From contig OX637399.1 in the NCBI GenBank assembly GCA_951799425.1, positions 12,640,501 through 12,704,500 on the forward strand: 64,000 nucleotides of DNA, read 5' to 3'. The notes beneath the pieces are model-generated. The model was not told where the DNA came from. It saw nothing but the letters and a program-made list of their open reading frames with translations, and made no database searches. A program made the translations under genes and the position numbers. Numbering within the stretch: the first letter of the stretch is position 1; each line of letters starts with the position of its first letter. Positions 10,857-21,421 of this stretch are shown here, one piece after another. Source of the stretch: Ilex aquifolium. Its lineage: Eukaryota; Streptophyta; Magnoliopsida; Aquifoliales; Aquifoliaceae.

Positions 10857-12485
10857 TGTGATTAACACAAAATATTGCATATATTGTATGTTGTTATACC
10901 CTTTTATACTTGCTTTTGTTGTGAATTTGGGGAGAAATGCATTTAATCTACCTTTTAATGAAGTTTTGTGTGAATGTAGGTGAAGAGTTGTAAATATCTT
11001 GAGTTAAGCTCCGATTGTAGTGCTTAAAGACAATGGAGATGAGGGGGTGGCTTAAAGGGAGGCTTGGAAGGTGAAGAAATCAAGAAAAATGCAAATCTAG
11101 TGAAAACCTTCCGGAAGGTTTGCACATTAAACTGCCTCTGCCCCCCTGCCAAACCTTCTGGAAGGTTTTGCCTACTGGAATAAACCTTTCAAAAGGTTTG
11201 CATCGACCTTCCAGAAGGTTTTGCCCAGAAATGCCAGACAACCTGCAACTCAACTCCAACTGCTTGGGGGGCCCACCTACACTTCTCCCACACCTACCCT
11301 GACATGTTCTACATACAACCATGTCATTTCTTACACAAAGGCCTGACTTGGAAGAAGAAACATGGAAGAAGAGGAGAGAGGCTGACAAATGCAGGGAAGT
11401 ACAGGACATGTCTGCACCTTGCTTGTGCAAGCTTCCAAACCTCCCCAAATCATTGAATCTCTGTAGCACACAGACCATATACCTCTCACGGACGAAAATG
11501 GAAGGGGAGACTACCAACTACAGACCATAGTTCAGCACTTTTAGAGAGAGAAGCTCCCAAGGTAGAAGACATAGTTTTAGAGAGAGAAAGCTTAGATTTT
11601 TTTGCAATTTCTTCACCCATTTCACTTGTAACAGGCTGTAAGACTCTTTTAATCTTTATTTCTTGCATTGTAATCTACTTTATTTCAAGTGTAATCGAGT
11701 TTAATCTATTGTTCTTGCTCTCTTACATTTTCTGTTGGGTATGCTCTGTAACTTCTTCATTTTGTTATGAAATGAATTTATATTTGAAGTTTACTTCTTC
11801 CTAGCTTTAATATATGTTCTAAGTTTCCTTCGCAACTCATTTTCATTTCCATTTCTTCTACATGTCTCTTTACATCATGAATGCTTTTACTTCAACCATG
11901 AGTAGCTAAGCTTTTTGTTGTCTAATACAAGGGAAACTTCCTCTTGGGTATGCTAAATCAACTCTTCTCCATTCTACCTCGTAGTGTAAAGTGTTTGGTT
12001 TGACTAGGTTGAGTGCGGACGTGGTTGTGCGCATTCCAAATTAGTCCCTCACTTCCTATGAATCAATCAAGCACCTAGGCATCATTGGTTGAATAAATTG
12101 AGTTGATTTGGCATTCCCATTGGAATGACCTCTTCTGATTAGCCAACCCTGTTGTTATTGCATTTCTATAACCAAAATTCACTCACCAAAACTCAAACTC
12201 AAAAGATTTTACACTTTTCATTTTTACCAAATCACCTTCACACAATTCACCTTCCTTCCCCGAGGAGACGACCTTGCAATACCTATTCCAAGTAAAACAC
12301 GACACTCGAAAGTCTCTCTACGCTTGGGGAGCACTTTTGTACACACGCACACATTTTCATCCACACACACATTTTTCCCATTTCTTGCATGATATCCAAG
12401 GGAGAGTGACACTCACCTAACCGTATAAGCCACATACACAATACCGGAATCATGGTCGGAGATTAGGGCCAAAGCAAATCAAGCA
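10857..12485 (+). repeat. E1 3' LTR, 1629 bp
   Basis: It begins TGTGATTAACACA after the polypurine tract and ends AAATCAAGCA, matching the 5' LTR end. It carries the palindrome array at 11104-11228. Immediately after it the sequence becomes the right part of the E2a LTR. Confidence 0.93.
11104..11228 (+). repeat. TTCCGGAA-type palindrome array in E1 3' LTR
   Basis: Four related units: aaaccttccggaaggttt (11104-11121), aaaccttctggaaggttt (11151-11168), aaacctttcaaaaggttt (11183-11200) and gaccttccagaaggtttt (11206-11223). The first is a perfect palindrome centred on CCGG. The others carry changes, several of C/T or G/A type. Confidence 0.9.
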
Positions 12486-12746
12486 AGTTCAAAAATTGGA
12501 TCAATAATAATTACTCTGTGAAATTGAAATGGTATCCCCAATGCTTAAGTGTTTTCTCATATTTTTTAAAACCAATTTTACTATTTTCCAAAATCTCTAC
12601 AACAATCTTCCAAAGCAAGTTTTCTTTTATTTTTCTCCTTTATGTTTTGTGTTTGCACAATTACCTATGGCTCGACCTCGAACGTCCGAGTATATATTAC
12701 TTTGCGATAACCTACACTTGGGTGATACATATTTAAAGTTGTAACA
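12486..12746 (+). repeat. E2a 5' LTR, right part only
   Basis: The segment matches the complement of 43265-43510 (E4 5' LTR), including ctgtgtgaa...ggtatcccc and cacttgggtgat, and ends GTAACA. The left part should lie beyond E1, outside the window. Confidence 0.85.
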
Positions 12747-12752
12747 AGTTTT

Positions 12753-12770
12753 TGGCGCCGTTGTCGGGGA
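12753..12770 (+). promoter_or_regulatory. E2a primer binding site, tRNA-Asp type
   Basis: tggcgccgttgtcgggga lies 6 bases after the LTR end. It is complementary to a plant tRNA-Asp 3' end with at most one mismatch. Confidence 0.88.
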
Positions 12771-12932
12771 ATTGTTGAAAGACAAGGAGCGCACCGCCAT
12801 ATCTACTGAGGTTTGTTTGCTTTACGATTCTTCGGAGATCCAGTAACTTTGTTCCTCTTCTATTTTACTGTAATTTATTTTTTTTTCATTTAATTTTTGT
12901 TTATTGTTTCCACCCTTTTATTTTATTCTTGT

Positions 12933-14880
12933 ATGAGTTCTTGGCATCGTGATTTAAGTGGACATTTAATTAGGGAAGATTTGGATGAACTATTTGGTAA
13001 TTTATTTGACTCTCCTAAATCATCTCACACACATCACACGATGGATACGGATCCTCCTAATAATAGGAGAAATAATTTTCTTAATCTACAGGATACTGAT
13101 GATTGGGTAAGAAACCATGATGAGAATGATGATGATAATTTGAATGTCAATCAAGGTCGAACTCTGCGTGAATATTTGAAACCCACACGAAACACTACAC
13201 CGTCATGCATCATATCTCCTTTTGAGGCTACAAATTTTATTTTCATACCTAGCATGATTGAATTATTTCTAAAATTTCATGGCATGGATTCTGATAACCC
13301 CTATTTGCACATTCATGATTTTTAGGAGGTATGTTCCACCTTCCATGACCAACTGTGATGTAGAATACAGTTAGGTTAGAGGATTTTCCCTTCTCACTGA
13401 AGGATAAAACTAAGACTTGACTGCACTCTCTTTGACCTAGATCCCTAGGCACCTGGCAAGAGATGAAGAAGGAATTTTTGAAAAAGTTTTTTCCCACACA
13501 CCGTCAGCCAATATTGCCACATCTGAAATAGAGGATGATGTAGAAGAAGAAAATCTCCCGATTCAGCCTTCTTCTACATCAAATCATGAATATTTCACAA
13601 AAAGAGTCTAAATTTGTTTACCCGTGTTAGGATAGGTATAAAGACCTTGTTGCATCTTACCCAAACAATGTCTACGAGAGATGGCATGTTATAAACTTTT
13701 CCTAAGAAATTTTTATCTCCCCAAATGCGTCAATTTGTTTAGATGATGTATAATAGTGAATTCATGGAAAATGAGCTTGATGAGGCCTTTCATTATTTTG
13801 ATCATTTGGCCAAAAATTCACAATCTTGGGATACCGCACCTATGATTCTTCCAAAAATAAAACTGCAAGTGCCTCATCTAGTGGTGGTAAATACCAATTG
13901 AGGGAAGAGGATAACCTAGGGGCTAAGATTGCCACATTGTAGAGGAAGGTCGAGGCCATGGAGTTTAGGAAGGTGAATGAGGTACATGTTGTTTCTCAGG
14001 AGGAAATTTATAGTGTTTGTGAGATCCCAGGGAATCTCACAAAAGAGTTCCCTATGATCCCTAATTTTAAAGAATTTTTACATAATCATACGAATGCTGC
14101 AAATAATTTTTAAAGCCGTACAATAATCCCTACTCCAATACTTATAACACAGGGTGGAAAAACCATCCAAATTTTAGTTGGAGAGGTGAAAATTCTACAT
14201 CACAACCACCTCAACAAGGTTCCTCTAAGTTCGTTCCTTATACCCCACCTCAAGGAGAAAATTTGAAGAGGTGTTTTCACAATTCATGCAAATTCGGGCT
14301 GCTTTGAACAACAGTTAGACAAATTTAAGTAATCAGACTACTCAAGTTCTTAATGACATTAGGAGTACTCTCACTAAATTGACCACTACCACGTGTCATT
14401 AGGAAAAGGGAATTTTTTTGGCACAACCACAGTCGAATCCGTAGTGCCAGTTTAATGTGAGTGATTCTTGTTTATCTGACACTGCACATTAGTAGGTAGA
14501 GTCTGTCACCACACTCCGTAGTGGTAAGGTGATTGAAAAAATAATTCCAACGAAGGCCCACAAGCCGGAGGAATTTTCAAAAATTACTGAGGGGGTGACA
14601 AACTTGACCAGCCCAATTTTATAGAGCCTGTCAAGTGCCCGATTCCTACTCCATTTCTGTAGAGATTACTTCCTCCTACTAAGCCAAATTTGAATAATGA
14701 GATTCTAGAAATCTTTAAGCAAGTTAAAATCAACATACCTTTGTTGGATGCAATAAAACAGATACCTTCTTATCCAAAATTTTTGAAAGATTTGTGTATA
14801 TAAAACGTAGATTAAATGTGCAAAAGTAGGCATTCTTGACGTAAGTATCTTCTTTCATTCAACATACGGTCCACCAAAGT
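12933..14880 (+). pseudogene. gag: E2a gag (Athila-like), heavily disrupted
   Basis: The start MSSWHRDLSGHLIRED is shared with E4 gag (MNSWNRDLSGHLIKEN at 43077). TLREYLKPTRNTTPSC, then MIELFLKFHGMDSDNPYLHIHDF, mark the gag core, which stops at a TAG at 13323. Downstream recognisable pieces (CSICEIP-like, NTYNPGW-like, TLRSGK near 14512, FKQVKINIPLLDAIKQI near 14713) are scattered over frames. A local insertion-like duplication near 13530-13600 repeats a gaagaagaaa/cttcttc stretch. Not translatable. Confidence 0.82.
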
Positions 14881-16988
14881 ACAAAGATCCTTGTTGCCCC
14901 ACTATTTCTTGTGTAATTGGAAAATATAGAATTGAACAAACTTTACTTGATTTGTGTGCCAATGTGAATTTGCTTCCTTATTCGGTGTATGAATAGTTGG
15001 GTCCAGGTGAGTTGAAGCCCACTTCGGTGACATTTCAACATGTTGGCCGATCTGTGCAGATATTGCGAGGCATGGTGGAGGATATGGTAGTCCAAATAGA
15101 TATTTTTTATTTTCTTGTTCACTTTATTATCTTGGACAAACATCTTGTGTTGAATGTCAATGCTCATATTCCTGTTAGATTAGGCCGACCATTCTTAGTT
15201 ACTTCTAATGCTTTGATTAATTGTAGGAATTGTGTAATGCAATTGTCTTTTGGCAATATGACATTGAAATTGAATATTTTTAATGTTTGCAAACAACTGG
15301 GTAAGATTGATGATGACATGCACGAGGTGAACACAATTGAGTCAATTATTCATACCAGATTCAATGACCCTTCTTGTTTAGATCCACGTGAAGCATGTTT
15401 GTTTGATTACTCATCTGTTTTAGGTTTAGGTGAAGAAAATTTTGAGATCATTGAACTAACTTCTACTTTGAATTCTTCAAAGGTTCTTGAAGTCAGGGAT
15501 TGGAAGCAAAAGTTTGAGGAGCTTCCACCAAGAACCACTCCTCCAGTTCAATCTAGTTTCAAAGCCCCAAAACTGGAATTGAAGCCTCCACCTATTGACT
15601 TAAAGTATGCATTCTTAGGAGAAGAGGAGACTTTTTGGATAATCATTTCTTCAAATTTGAGTTCAATCCAAGAAGGTATGTTACTGAAAGCTCTTGGAAA
15701 ACACAAGGGTCTTATTGAGTGGACTCTTGCTAATATCAAGGGTACTAGTCCTTTAGTGAACACACACAAGATTTACATAGAAGATAATGCCAAAACATCA
15801 AGGGTGATGCAAAGGCGACTCAACCCTAACATGAAAGAAGTTGTTAGGAATGAAGTGTTGAAACTATTGGATGTAGGGATCATCTACTCTATAGCCGATA
15901 GTAAATGGGTGAGTCCCACACAAGTAGTCCCTAAGAAATTAGGGATCACTATAGTTGCCAATGACAATAATGAACTTGTGCCAACTAGGATAATAATTGG
16001 TTAGAGAATGTGCATTGACTATAGGAAATTGAATTCTGTGATGAGGAAAGATCACTTCCCCTTGCCCTTTATGGATCAAATTTTAGAAATGGTAGCTTCA
16101 CATCTGTTTTATTGTTTTTTTTTATGGTTATTCGAGATATAACCAAATAGAGATAGCCCTATAGGACCAAGAGAAAACCATGTTTACTTGTCCTTTTGGC
16201 ACCTTTGCATATCAACGGATGTCTTTTGACCTTTGCAATGCACCTGTAACCTTTCAAAGGTGTATGCTTACTATCTTTAGTGATATGGTTGATCGTTTTC
16301 TCAAGGTTTTTATGGATGACTTTACTTTTTTTGTGATTCCTATGATGACTATCTTTCTAACCTTGAAAAAGTGTTGATCAAGTGTGAAGACAAGAACCTT
16401 GTGCTAATTAGGAGAAGTGTCACTTCATGGTTCGCAAGGGAATTGTCCTTATTCACATTGTCTAGTCTGAGGGAATCCAAGTTAATAGATCCAAAATTGA
16501 ATTAAATTTCAATTTGCTAACCCCAAAGACCCTAAAGGATGTTATATCTTTTTTGGGTCATGCTGGTTTTATAAGAGATTTATAAGAGACTTTAGTTAAA
16601 TATGTAGGCCACTTTTCCATCTCCTAGGGAAAGACAAACCTTTCGAGTGGGGTGAGTTTTGCCAAGAAGCTTTTGATAAGCTTAAGGGCATGCTCACTAC
16701 TTCTCAAATAATGCAATCACTAGATTGGAGTCTTCCTTTTGAAATCATGTGTGATGCCAAGGAATATGGGGCAATTTTAGGGCAAAGTAATGAGAAAAAG
16801 TCCCAAGTCATATGCTATGCTAGTAGGACCCTAAACAGTGCACATATGAATTATTCCACCATAGAGAAAGAACTGCTAGCAGTATGATCCCCTAGTGTCA
16901 TCTTTAGAGACCATACAACTCTTAAATATCTGTTGACAAAGAAATATGCAAAACCTAAGCTGCTTAGGTGGATCTTCCTATTCCAAGG
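14881..16988 (+). pseudogene. pol: E2a pol (protease, RT, partial RNase H), truncated
   Basis: The protease box reads DLCANVNLLP (about 14959), so the usual Gly after the catalytic region is Cys. A long clean frame covers 14997-16004, with LGRPFLVTSNALINCRN and KWVSPTQVVPKK at its end. RT then breaks at a TAG (16003) and at shifts near 16120 and 16370. FMDDF is readable at about 16312, so the catalytic pair is kept. RNase H retains MCDAKEYGAILGQ and LLRWIF, then the sequence switches to gag of E2b at about 16988. The integrase is missing. Confidence 0.85.
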
Positions 16989-19064
16989 GAATGTTGTTGA
17001 TAATCTCCCACCTGCTCCTCCTGTAGGGACGATGAGAGAATACCTCCAACTCATTCGTTCCTCTGCACCTTCTTATATACTTTTGCTGCTACAAGCACAA
17101 ACTTTCATTATTAAACCTGAAATACTCCATTTGCTTCCACAATTCCATGGTGTGGATAGGGAAAACCCTACCTCCATATCAAGGAGTTTGAGGAGGTAGT
17201 TAGAATATTCCTCGAGTAAAATGTACATGAAGAGGTAGCGAGAATAAAATTATTCCCATTCTCTCTAAAAAACAAGGCAAAATATTGGCTGAACTCTCGT
17301 AAGCCCTAAATCATAACTACTTGGCCCGATTTACAAAAAGATTTCCTAAAGAATTTTTTCCAATTCATAGAACAACTACTTTAAAGAATCATATTCAAAT
17401 TTTTTTGAAAAAACCAAATGAATAGTTCTATGACTATTAGGAAAGGTTTAAGGATCTCTTAAATTCTGTTTCACATCATGGCTTTGTTCCTTGGCAGTTG
17501 CTGAGTTGTTTTTATGAAGGAATTAAACCAACACATTGCCAATTCATAGCCATGATGTGCAATGATGAGTTTTTAAACAAAGAGCAAGAAGAAGCTCTAG
17601 ATTACTTTTAGAGCTTAGCAAAGAATGCCCAATCTTGGGATATTTCTGACCCTATTGAGCGCCCAAAGTAATCTATTCTATCCCATTCTATTAGGGGTGG
17701 AAAATATACTTTAATAGATCAAGATGAGTTGTTAGCTAAGATTGTGGCAAAGTGGAAATCTTAGAAGTCCAGAAGGTGAGTGAGGTGGTAAGTATGCCTC
17801 AAGAGGAGCCTTGCACTATATTGCGAGTTGGTTAAGTATTATGTTAAAGAATCCCCAACCATACCAAATTTTAAAGAGGTGCTCTGTAAGCAGGTTAATG
17901 CATTTAATCAGCCAAGGCAACCTATTTCTTCTTACTTCAACACCTACATTCGATTGGCATAGCCACCCAAATTTTAGTTGAAGAAATGACAACTCGACTC
18001 AACCTTCTACTCCTATGTCTTATGTCCCTCCAAATCAACAAGTGTCCGGTCCCAGTCAGTCTTCAGGTCCCTAGTCTATCCACCCACCACCACATGGGTT
18101 TGTTCATAACCCATTGCACAAGGGTTTGCTCCCAGGGACAAACCAATGTACATCCTTACCAGTCCCTACATGGAAGAAGTCTTAAGGATGTCCTGCATCA
18201 GTTAATCCAAAATCAGACTGCCATTAACAACCAGACTACCCAAGCTTTGAATGATATAAGAACTCAAATGACCAAGTTAACCAACTATATTGGTGTGTTT
18301 CGACAAGAAAAGGGAAAGTTTCCTCCCCTACCCCAAGAGAATTCGAAGGGTCAACATGGCATTGAGGGTTCTACTATCATAAAAAATAATGAAGAGCAAC
18401 TTAAGTTAATCACCACCCTTAGGAGTGGTAAAGAGGTTGACAAAACCATCCTGTCTAAAGTATCTAAGCCTACAGAAAAAGAGACTCAGGGCACCTCCAA
18501 GGATGGTCAGTCACTTGAGTTGACCAAGGTTGTTCAGTCTGATGACTTAGTATGTCTCATTCATGCTCCATATCCTCACCGTTTTAAAGATGCCTGCTAA
18601 ACAAGTTAACCATGCTGAAATTCTTGACTTGTTTAAGTAGTGAAAATTAACATTCCTTTACCTGATGCCATCAGAAAGATGTCGTCTTATGTGAAATTCT
18701 TAAAGGCTTTATACATTATAAAAAGGAAGTTAAATGTCTAGAAAAATTGATTTTTGACAGCGCAGATAAGTACTATCTTGCGAACCAATACTTCACCTAA
18801 GTACAAAGATCCCGGCTATCCCACCAATTCTATTACTATTGGAAAATTTTGGGTTGAACAAGAACTTCTAGGTTTGGGTGCGAGTGTGAATCTCCTACCC
18901 TTCTCGATTTACAAGTAGTTAAGCTTGGGATAGTTGAAGCCCACTCCAATCATTCTACAACTTGTAGATCGGAGCATGAAGATACTGAGAGGGATAGTGG
19001 AAGATGTATTAGTTCAGATGGATAGGTTCTACTTCCTTTTTGATTTCATAGTTCTTGAAACTGA
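16989..19064 (+). pseudogene. gag: E2b: Athila-like gag-protease fragment
   Basis: From about 16990 the reading becomes gag of a family closer to E1 than to E2a: MREYLQLIRSSAPS, LHLLPQFHGVDRENP, then WDISDP, VLHQLIQNQTAINNQT (about 18190) and LRSGKEVDKTI (about 18420). The protease box is LGLGASVNLLP (about 18865), with Gly where the catalytic Asp should be. The last match is FIVLET near 19050, after which the sequence changes. There are many stops and shifts; the longest clean frame is 17986-18600. It has no LTR or primer site of its own, so it arrived by recombination or deletion, not as a complete insertion. Confidence 0.82.
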
Positions 19065-19155
19065 AGTCTTCTTTCCAACCCCACAAAAATCAGGTCAATC
19101 CGATATCGAAGTCAAAAGTTATGACTAAAATACTGAAGACGTGTCAAATCCTTAT
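19065..19155 (-). repeat. Probable E4 3' LTR remnant, left of E3
   Basis: About 90 bases unlike E2b and unlike the E3 LTR. Together with 35287-35615 it would form the 5' part of the E4 3' LTR, split by the E3 insertion. The assignment rests on the shared 5-bp duplication and continuity, not on a second LTR copy. Confidence 0.5.
19151..19155. repeat. E3 target site duplication, left (cttat)
   Basis: Identical to 35282-35286 on the other side of the whole tandem. Confidence 0.92.
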
Positions 19156-19886
19156 TGTAACACCCCAAAATACACCCTGGACGGCATTACATTCTAAGAC
19201 CATTCACAACATGAGAGCACTAATGTAATTTCATCAATAAGAAAATTCTCCATTCATCATCCATAAAATTTACATCATTATCCCAAAAGAATAGACCCAT
19301 TTTGGCCTTTAGATTTCAAAAATCAACTAATGTAGCACAGCGGAAATAACAAAAGAAAACTAGACTTTACAAGGTTTACAATGAATATCCTAGTCTAGAG
19401 CAAAAGTAAGAGACATCTCTAGATGTCCCACTCGGGATCCAAGTATCCCTCTAGTGAAGCCTCTCCATGGCCCGGCTCATGAGCACCGAGCTCATCCTCT
19501 GGCACAAAATCTGAAAAAAAAAATATTCAACGGTAGGGGGTGAGCACGAAGCTCTGTAGAAAAATCCTCCCAAACCCAAACAAGGTTTAGCAAAGTATAT
19601 AAAACGGTCGGTCTCATTTCACAAATAACATATACAACATTTGAAGTAAAATGAGGACATTTATCAGATCTCAAGTTTAGATAGCAACAGTAATTGAAAT
19701 GAATAAATAAATAAAATATACCATTGATAATCCATTCTACCATAAACCGTTTCCAACGAGTTCTCGCGGAATCCCATACTTCCCGAAACTCTTGTCGAAA
19801 CCATTTTTGGTACAATGCACGATACCCACACTGTATGTCCGACACAACCCACGTTACTACACCGTTATCATTAGTGCTAGGAAATG

Positions 19887-19982
19887 TTCGTACCCACACG
19901 GCGTACAAAGACGTCTACCCACACCATGTGGTAGGAAAAGTTCATACCCGCGTGGCATACAAAGCCGTCTACCCACTACATG
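19887..19982 (-). repeat. 54-bp diverged tandem duplication in LTR1
   Basis: Two units beginning ttcgtacccacac and ttcatacccgcgt, each with a cgtctaccca block, 54 bases apart. Equivalent blocks are seen in LTR2, LTR3 and S2. Confidence 0.75.
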
Positions 19983-20601
19983 ACACCCGGTCAATAGTAA
20001 ACCATGGTAGTATCGTACAACTACGCAAGAGATAACATATCAACAAACATCTCACATTACTAACAATACCATAAATCTCCAATTTCTCAAGCAAGTTTTC
20101 ATAAAATTCCACACATCCAACATGAGGCAATTTCCATTGAACAATGAAGGAAAATACAAGAGATCATCATAAATACCATTTTGTTGTTCAATATGAAACA
20201 CTAAAGTTTTTAAAACAAGAATAAAGGAAGAGTTCAAAAAGGAAAACCCATCACTCTTGAAAACTATGGTTTTTCAAACAAGAGAGGGATTTCATGGGTA
20301 TACAACCCTAACTTTGTGTAAAACATAAAATCTTTGTCAAAAAGCCCAAGAGAAGATGATTTCCTAGCATATATATACCATTGATAGCCAAAGCATACAT
20401 ACATAAATACCCTAGCCTCAATGTAAGAGAGTGAGAGGAAACCCCTACCTTAATGTTCTTGGAAAAATTAGGGCTTTGATCTTGAATCAACCCTTCAATC
20501 CCTTGTTTTCTCTTGATCTTGTGTTTCTCTCTTTCTCTCTTCCTCTCTTATGTTTTCTAGGGTTTGGAGTGGTGTAAGGAAGGCTAAGGAGGTGACAAAA
20601 T

Positions 20602-20612
20602 GTATTTATAGT
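20602..20612 (-). promoter_or_regulatory. E3 LTR1 TATA box
   Basis: On the minus strand this reads actataaatac, about 50 bases downstream of the palindrome array. The same box is in LTR2 (about 27547-27557) and LTR3 (about 34511-34521). Confidence 0.75.
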
Positions 20613-20661
20613 GGAGGAAAAATCGAGGGTTCGCGAACAGAGAAATTCGGATTTTTACAGT

Positions 20662-20852
20662 GGCTACCGGTAGCTGATTTTGGCTACCGGTAGCTCGGAC
20701 ACACGGGACCCTCGACTACCGGTTGGCTACCGGTAGCTGATTTTTACTGGACCATCGGCTACCGGTTGGCAACCGGTAGCTGATTTTTACTGGACCATCG
20801 GCTACCGGTATCTGAATTTGGCTACCGGTAGCTGATTTTGGCTACCGGTAGT
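20662..20852. repeat. GCTACCGGTAGC palindrome array, LTR1
   Basis: Seven or more ctaccggtag-type units with gctgattttgg or gctgatttttactggaccatcg spacers. The 12-bp core GCTACCGGTAGC is a perfect palindrome centred on CCGG. Lies just upstream of the TATA box in element direction. Confidence 0.92.
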
Positions 20853-21303
20853 CACTACCCAGATTTTTTCTACTTCCACTTCCAATGCATTTTTGACCCA
20901 TTTAGAGGTCGAATTGGAAAATTTTCATTTTGTAGCTCTAGATGTCTACTATCTACTGTCCAAATTTCAGGTCATTTGGAATTAAGACTAAAAATTTATG
21001 TCCAAAGTACTAAGAAGTATTCAATACCCATTTTTCCCCAAATTCTCGCTAAAGTGTATTTTAACTCCAGGACACTTCCTAACTTCCAATACATCCATAT
21101 TACCACTCCCAATGTTTTTCGACCTTCCGGATTCAATGGAATCATTATTTTGACCTACAAAATTTTAGAAACTTGTCTAATCACCCTTTCCAAGTTTAAA
21201 CATCTTCGACACGTAACTTCCCAATCAAATTGTCTCCATAGTATTTATTCATACGGTTTATTCTCATGTCACTACATATATCTACATCTTTACAAATATT
21301 GTT

Positions 21304-21339
<36 letters not shown>

Positions 21340-21382
21340 CTCTCTCTATACATATATAAAAGAAAATTCGGGGCGTTACAAT

Positions 21383-21397
21383 CCACCCCCCTTAAAG
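21383..21397 (-). promoter_or_regulatory. E3 copy A polypurine tract
   Basis: On the minus strand ctttaaggggggtgg lies 2 bases before the LTR start TGTAACGCCCCG. Confidence 0.9.
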
Positions 21398-21421
21398 AAA
21401 GTTTCGTCCTCGAAACTTACC

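Larger units (their letters stand above)
1..12485 (+). mobile_element. E1: Athila-like Ty3/Gypsy LTR retrotransposon, 5' LTR incomplete
   Basis: Order on the + strand is 5' LTR (1-1397, left part outside the window), tRNA-Asp-type primer site, gag, pol (protease, RT, RNase H, integrase), a 2.2-kb spacer, an env-like ORF, a polypurine tract and the 3' LTR (10857-12485). Long LTRs, a tRNA-Asp primer site and a third ORF after integrase are the Athila hallmarks. The LTRs differ by many substitutions and by an indel of roughly 40 bases (around 896-945 versus 12026), so the copy is old. The element interrupts the 5' LTR of E2a, whose remainder starts at 12486. The target duplication cannot be checked because the left end is outside the window. 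Confidence 0.93.
12486..16988 (+). mobile_element. E2a: second Athila-like element, truncated at both ends
   Basis: It starts inside its 5' LTR at the E1 insertion point and ends abruptly in RNase H. LTR end, primer site and gag are closely related to those of E4 on the opposite strand (43265 down to about 41200), so E2a and E4 are one family, distinct from E1. It is joined at about 16988 to E2b. Confidence 0.88.
19156..21380 (-). repeat. E3 LTR1 (outer, 3' LTR of copy A)
   Basis: 2225 bp with termini TGTAAC...GTTACA. It contains a 54-bp tandem duplication (19887-19982), TATA (20602-20612), the palindrome array (20662-20852) and an (AT)n(CT)n tract (about 21306-21350). Confidence 0.96.

Noticed and set aside
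12753-12770. Possible tRNA gene fragment
   Set aside because: Only the 3'-end complement of tRNA-Asp is present next to an LTR, so it is a primer site. The same holds for the iMet-like sites at 26083, 33046 and 48141.
19492-19908. A 138-codon minus frame in LTR1, also in LTR2 (26437-26853) and LTR3, with related short frames in S2 and S3
   Set aside because: The LTRs are recent copies, so shared frames follow from shared DNA. Between E3 and S2 the similarity drops in and out of frame because of indels, which argues against a conserved protein. No domain recognised.
20662-20852. CRISPR-like or satellite array
   Set aside because: Repeats are short palindromes with variable, repeated spacers, confined to LTR copies in a plant-type genome. 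Not CRISPR, and not a long satellite.
21306-21350. (AT)n(CT)n tract as an independent microsatellite of interest
   Set aside because: Present at the same place in all E3-type LTRs with only length changes; ordinary slippage.
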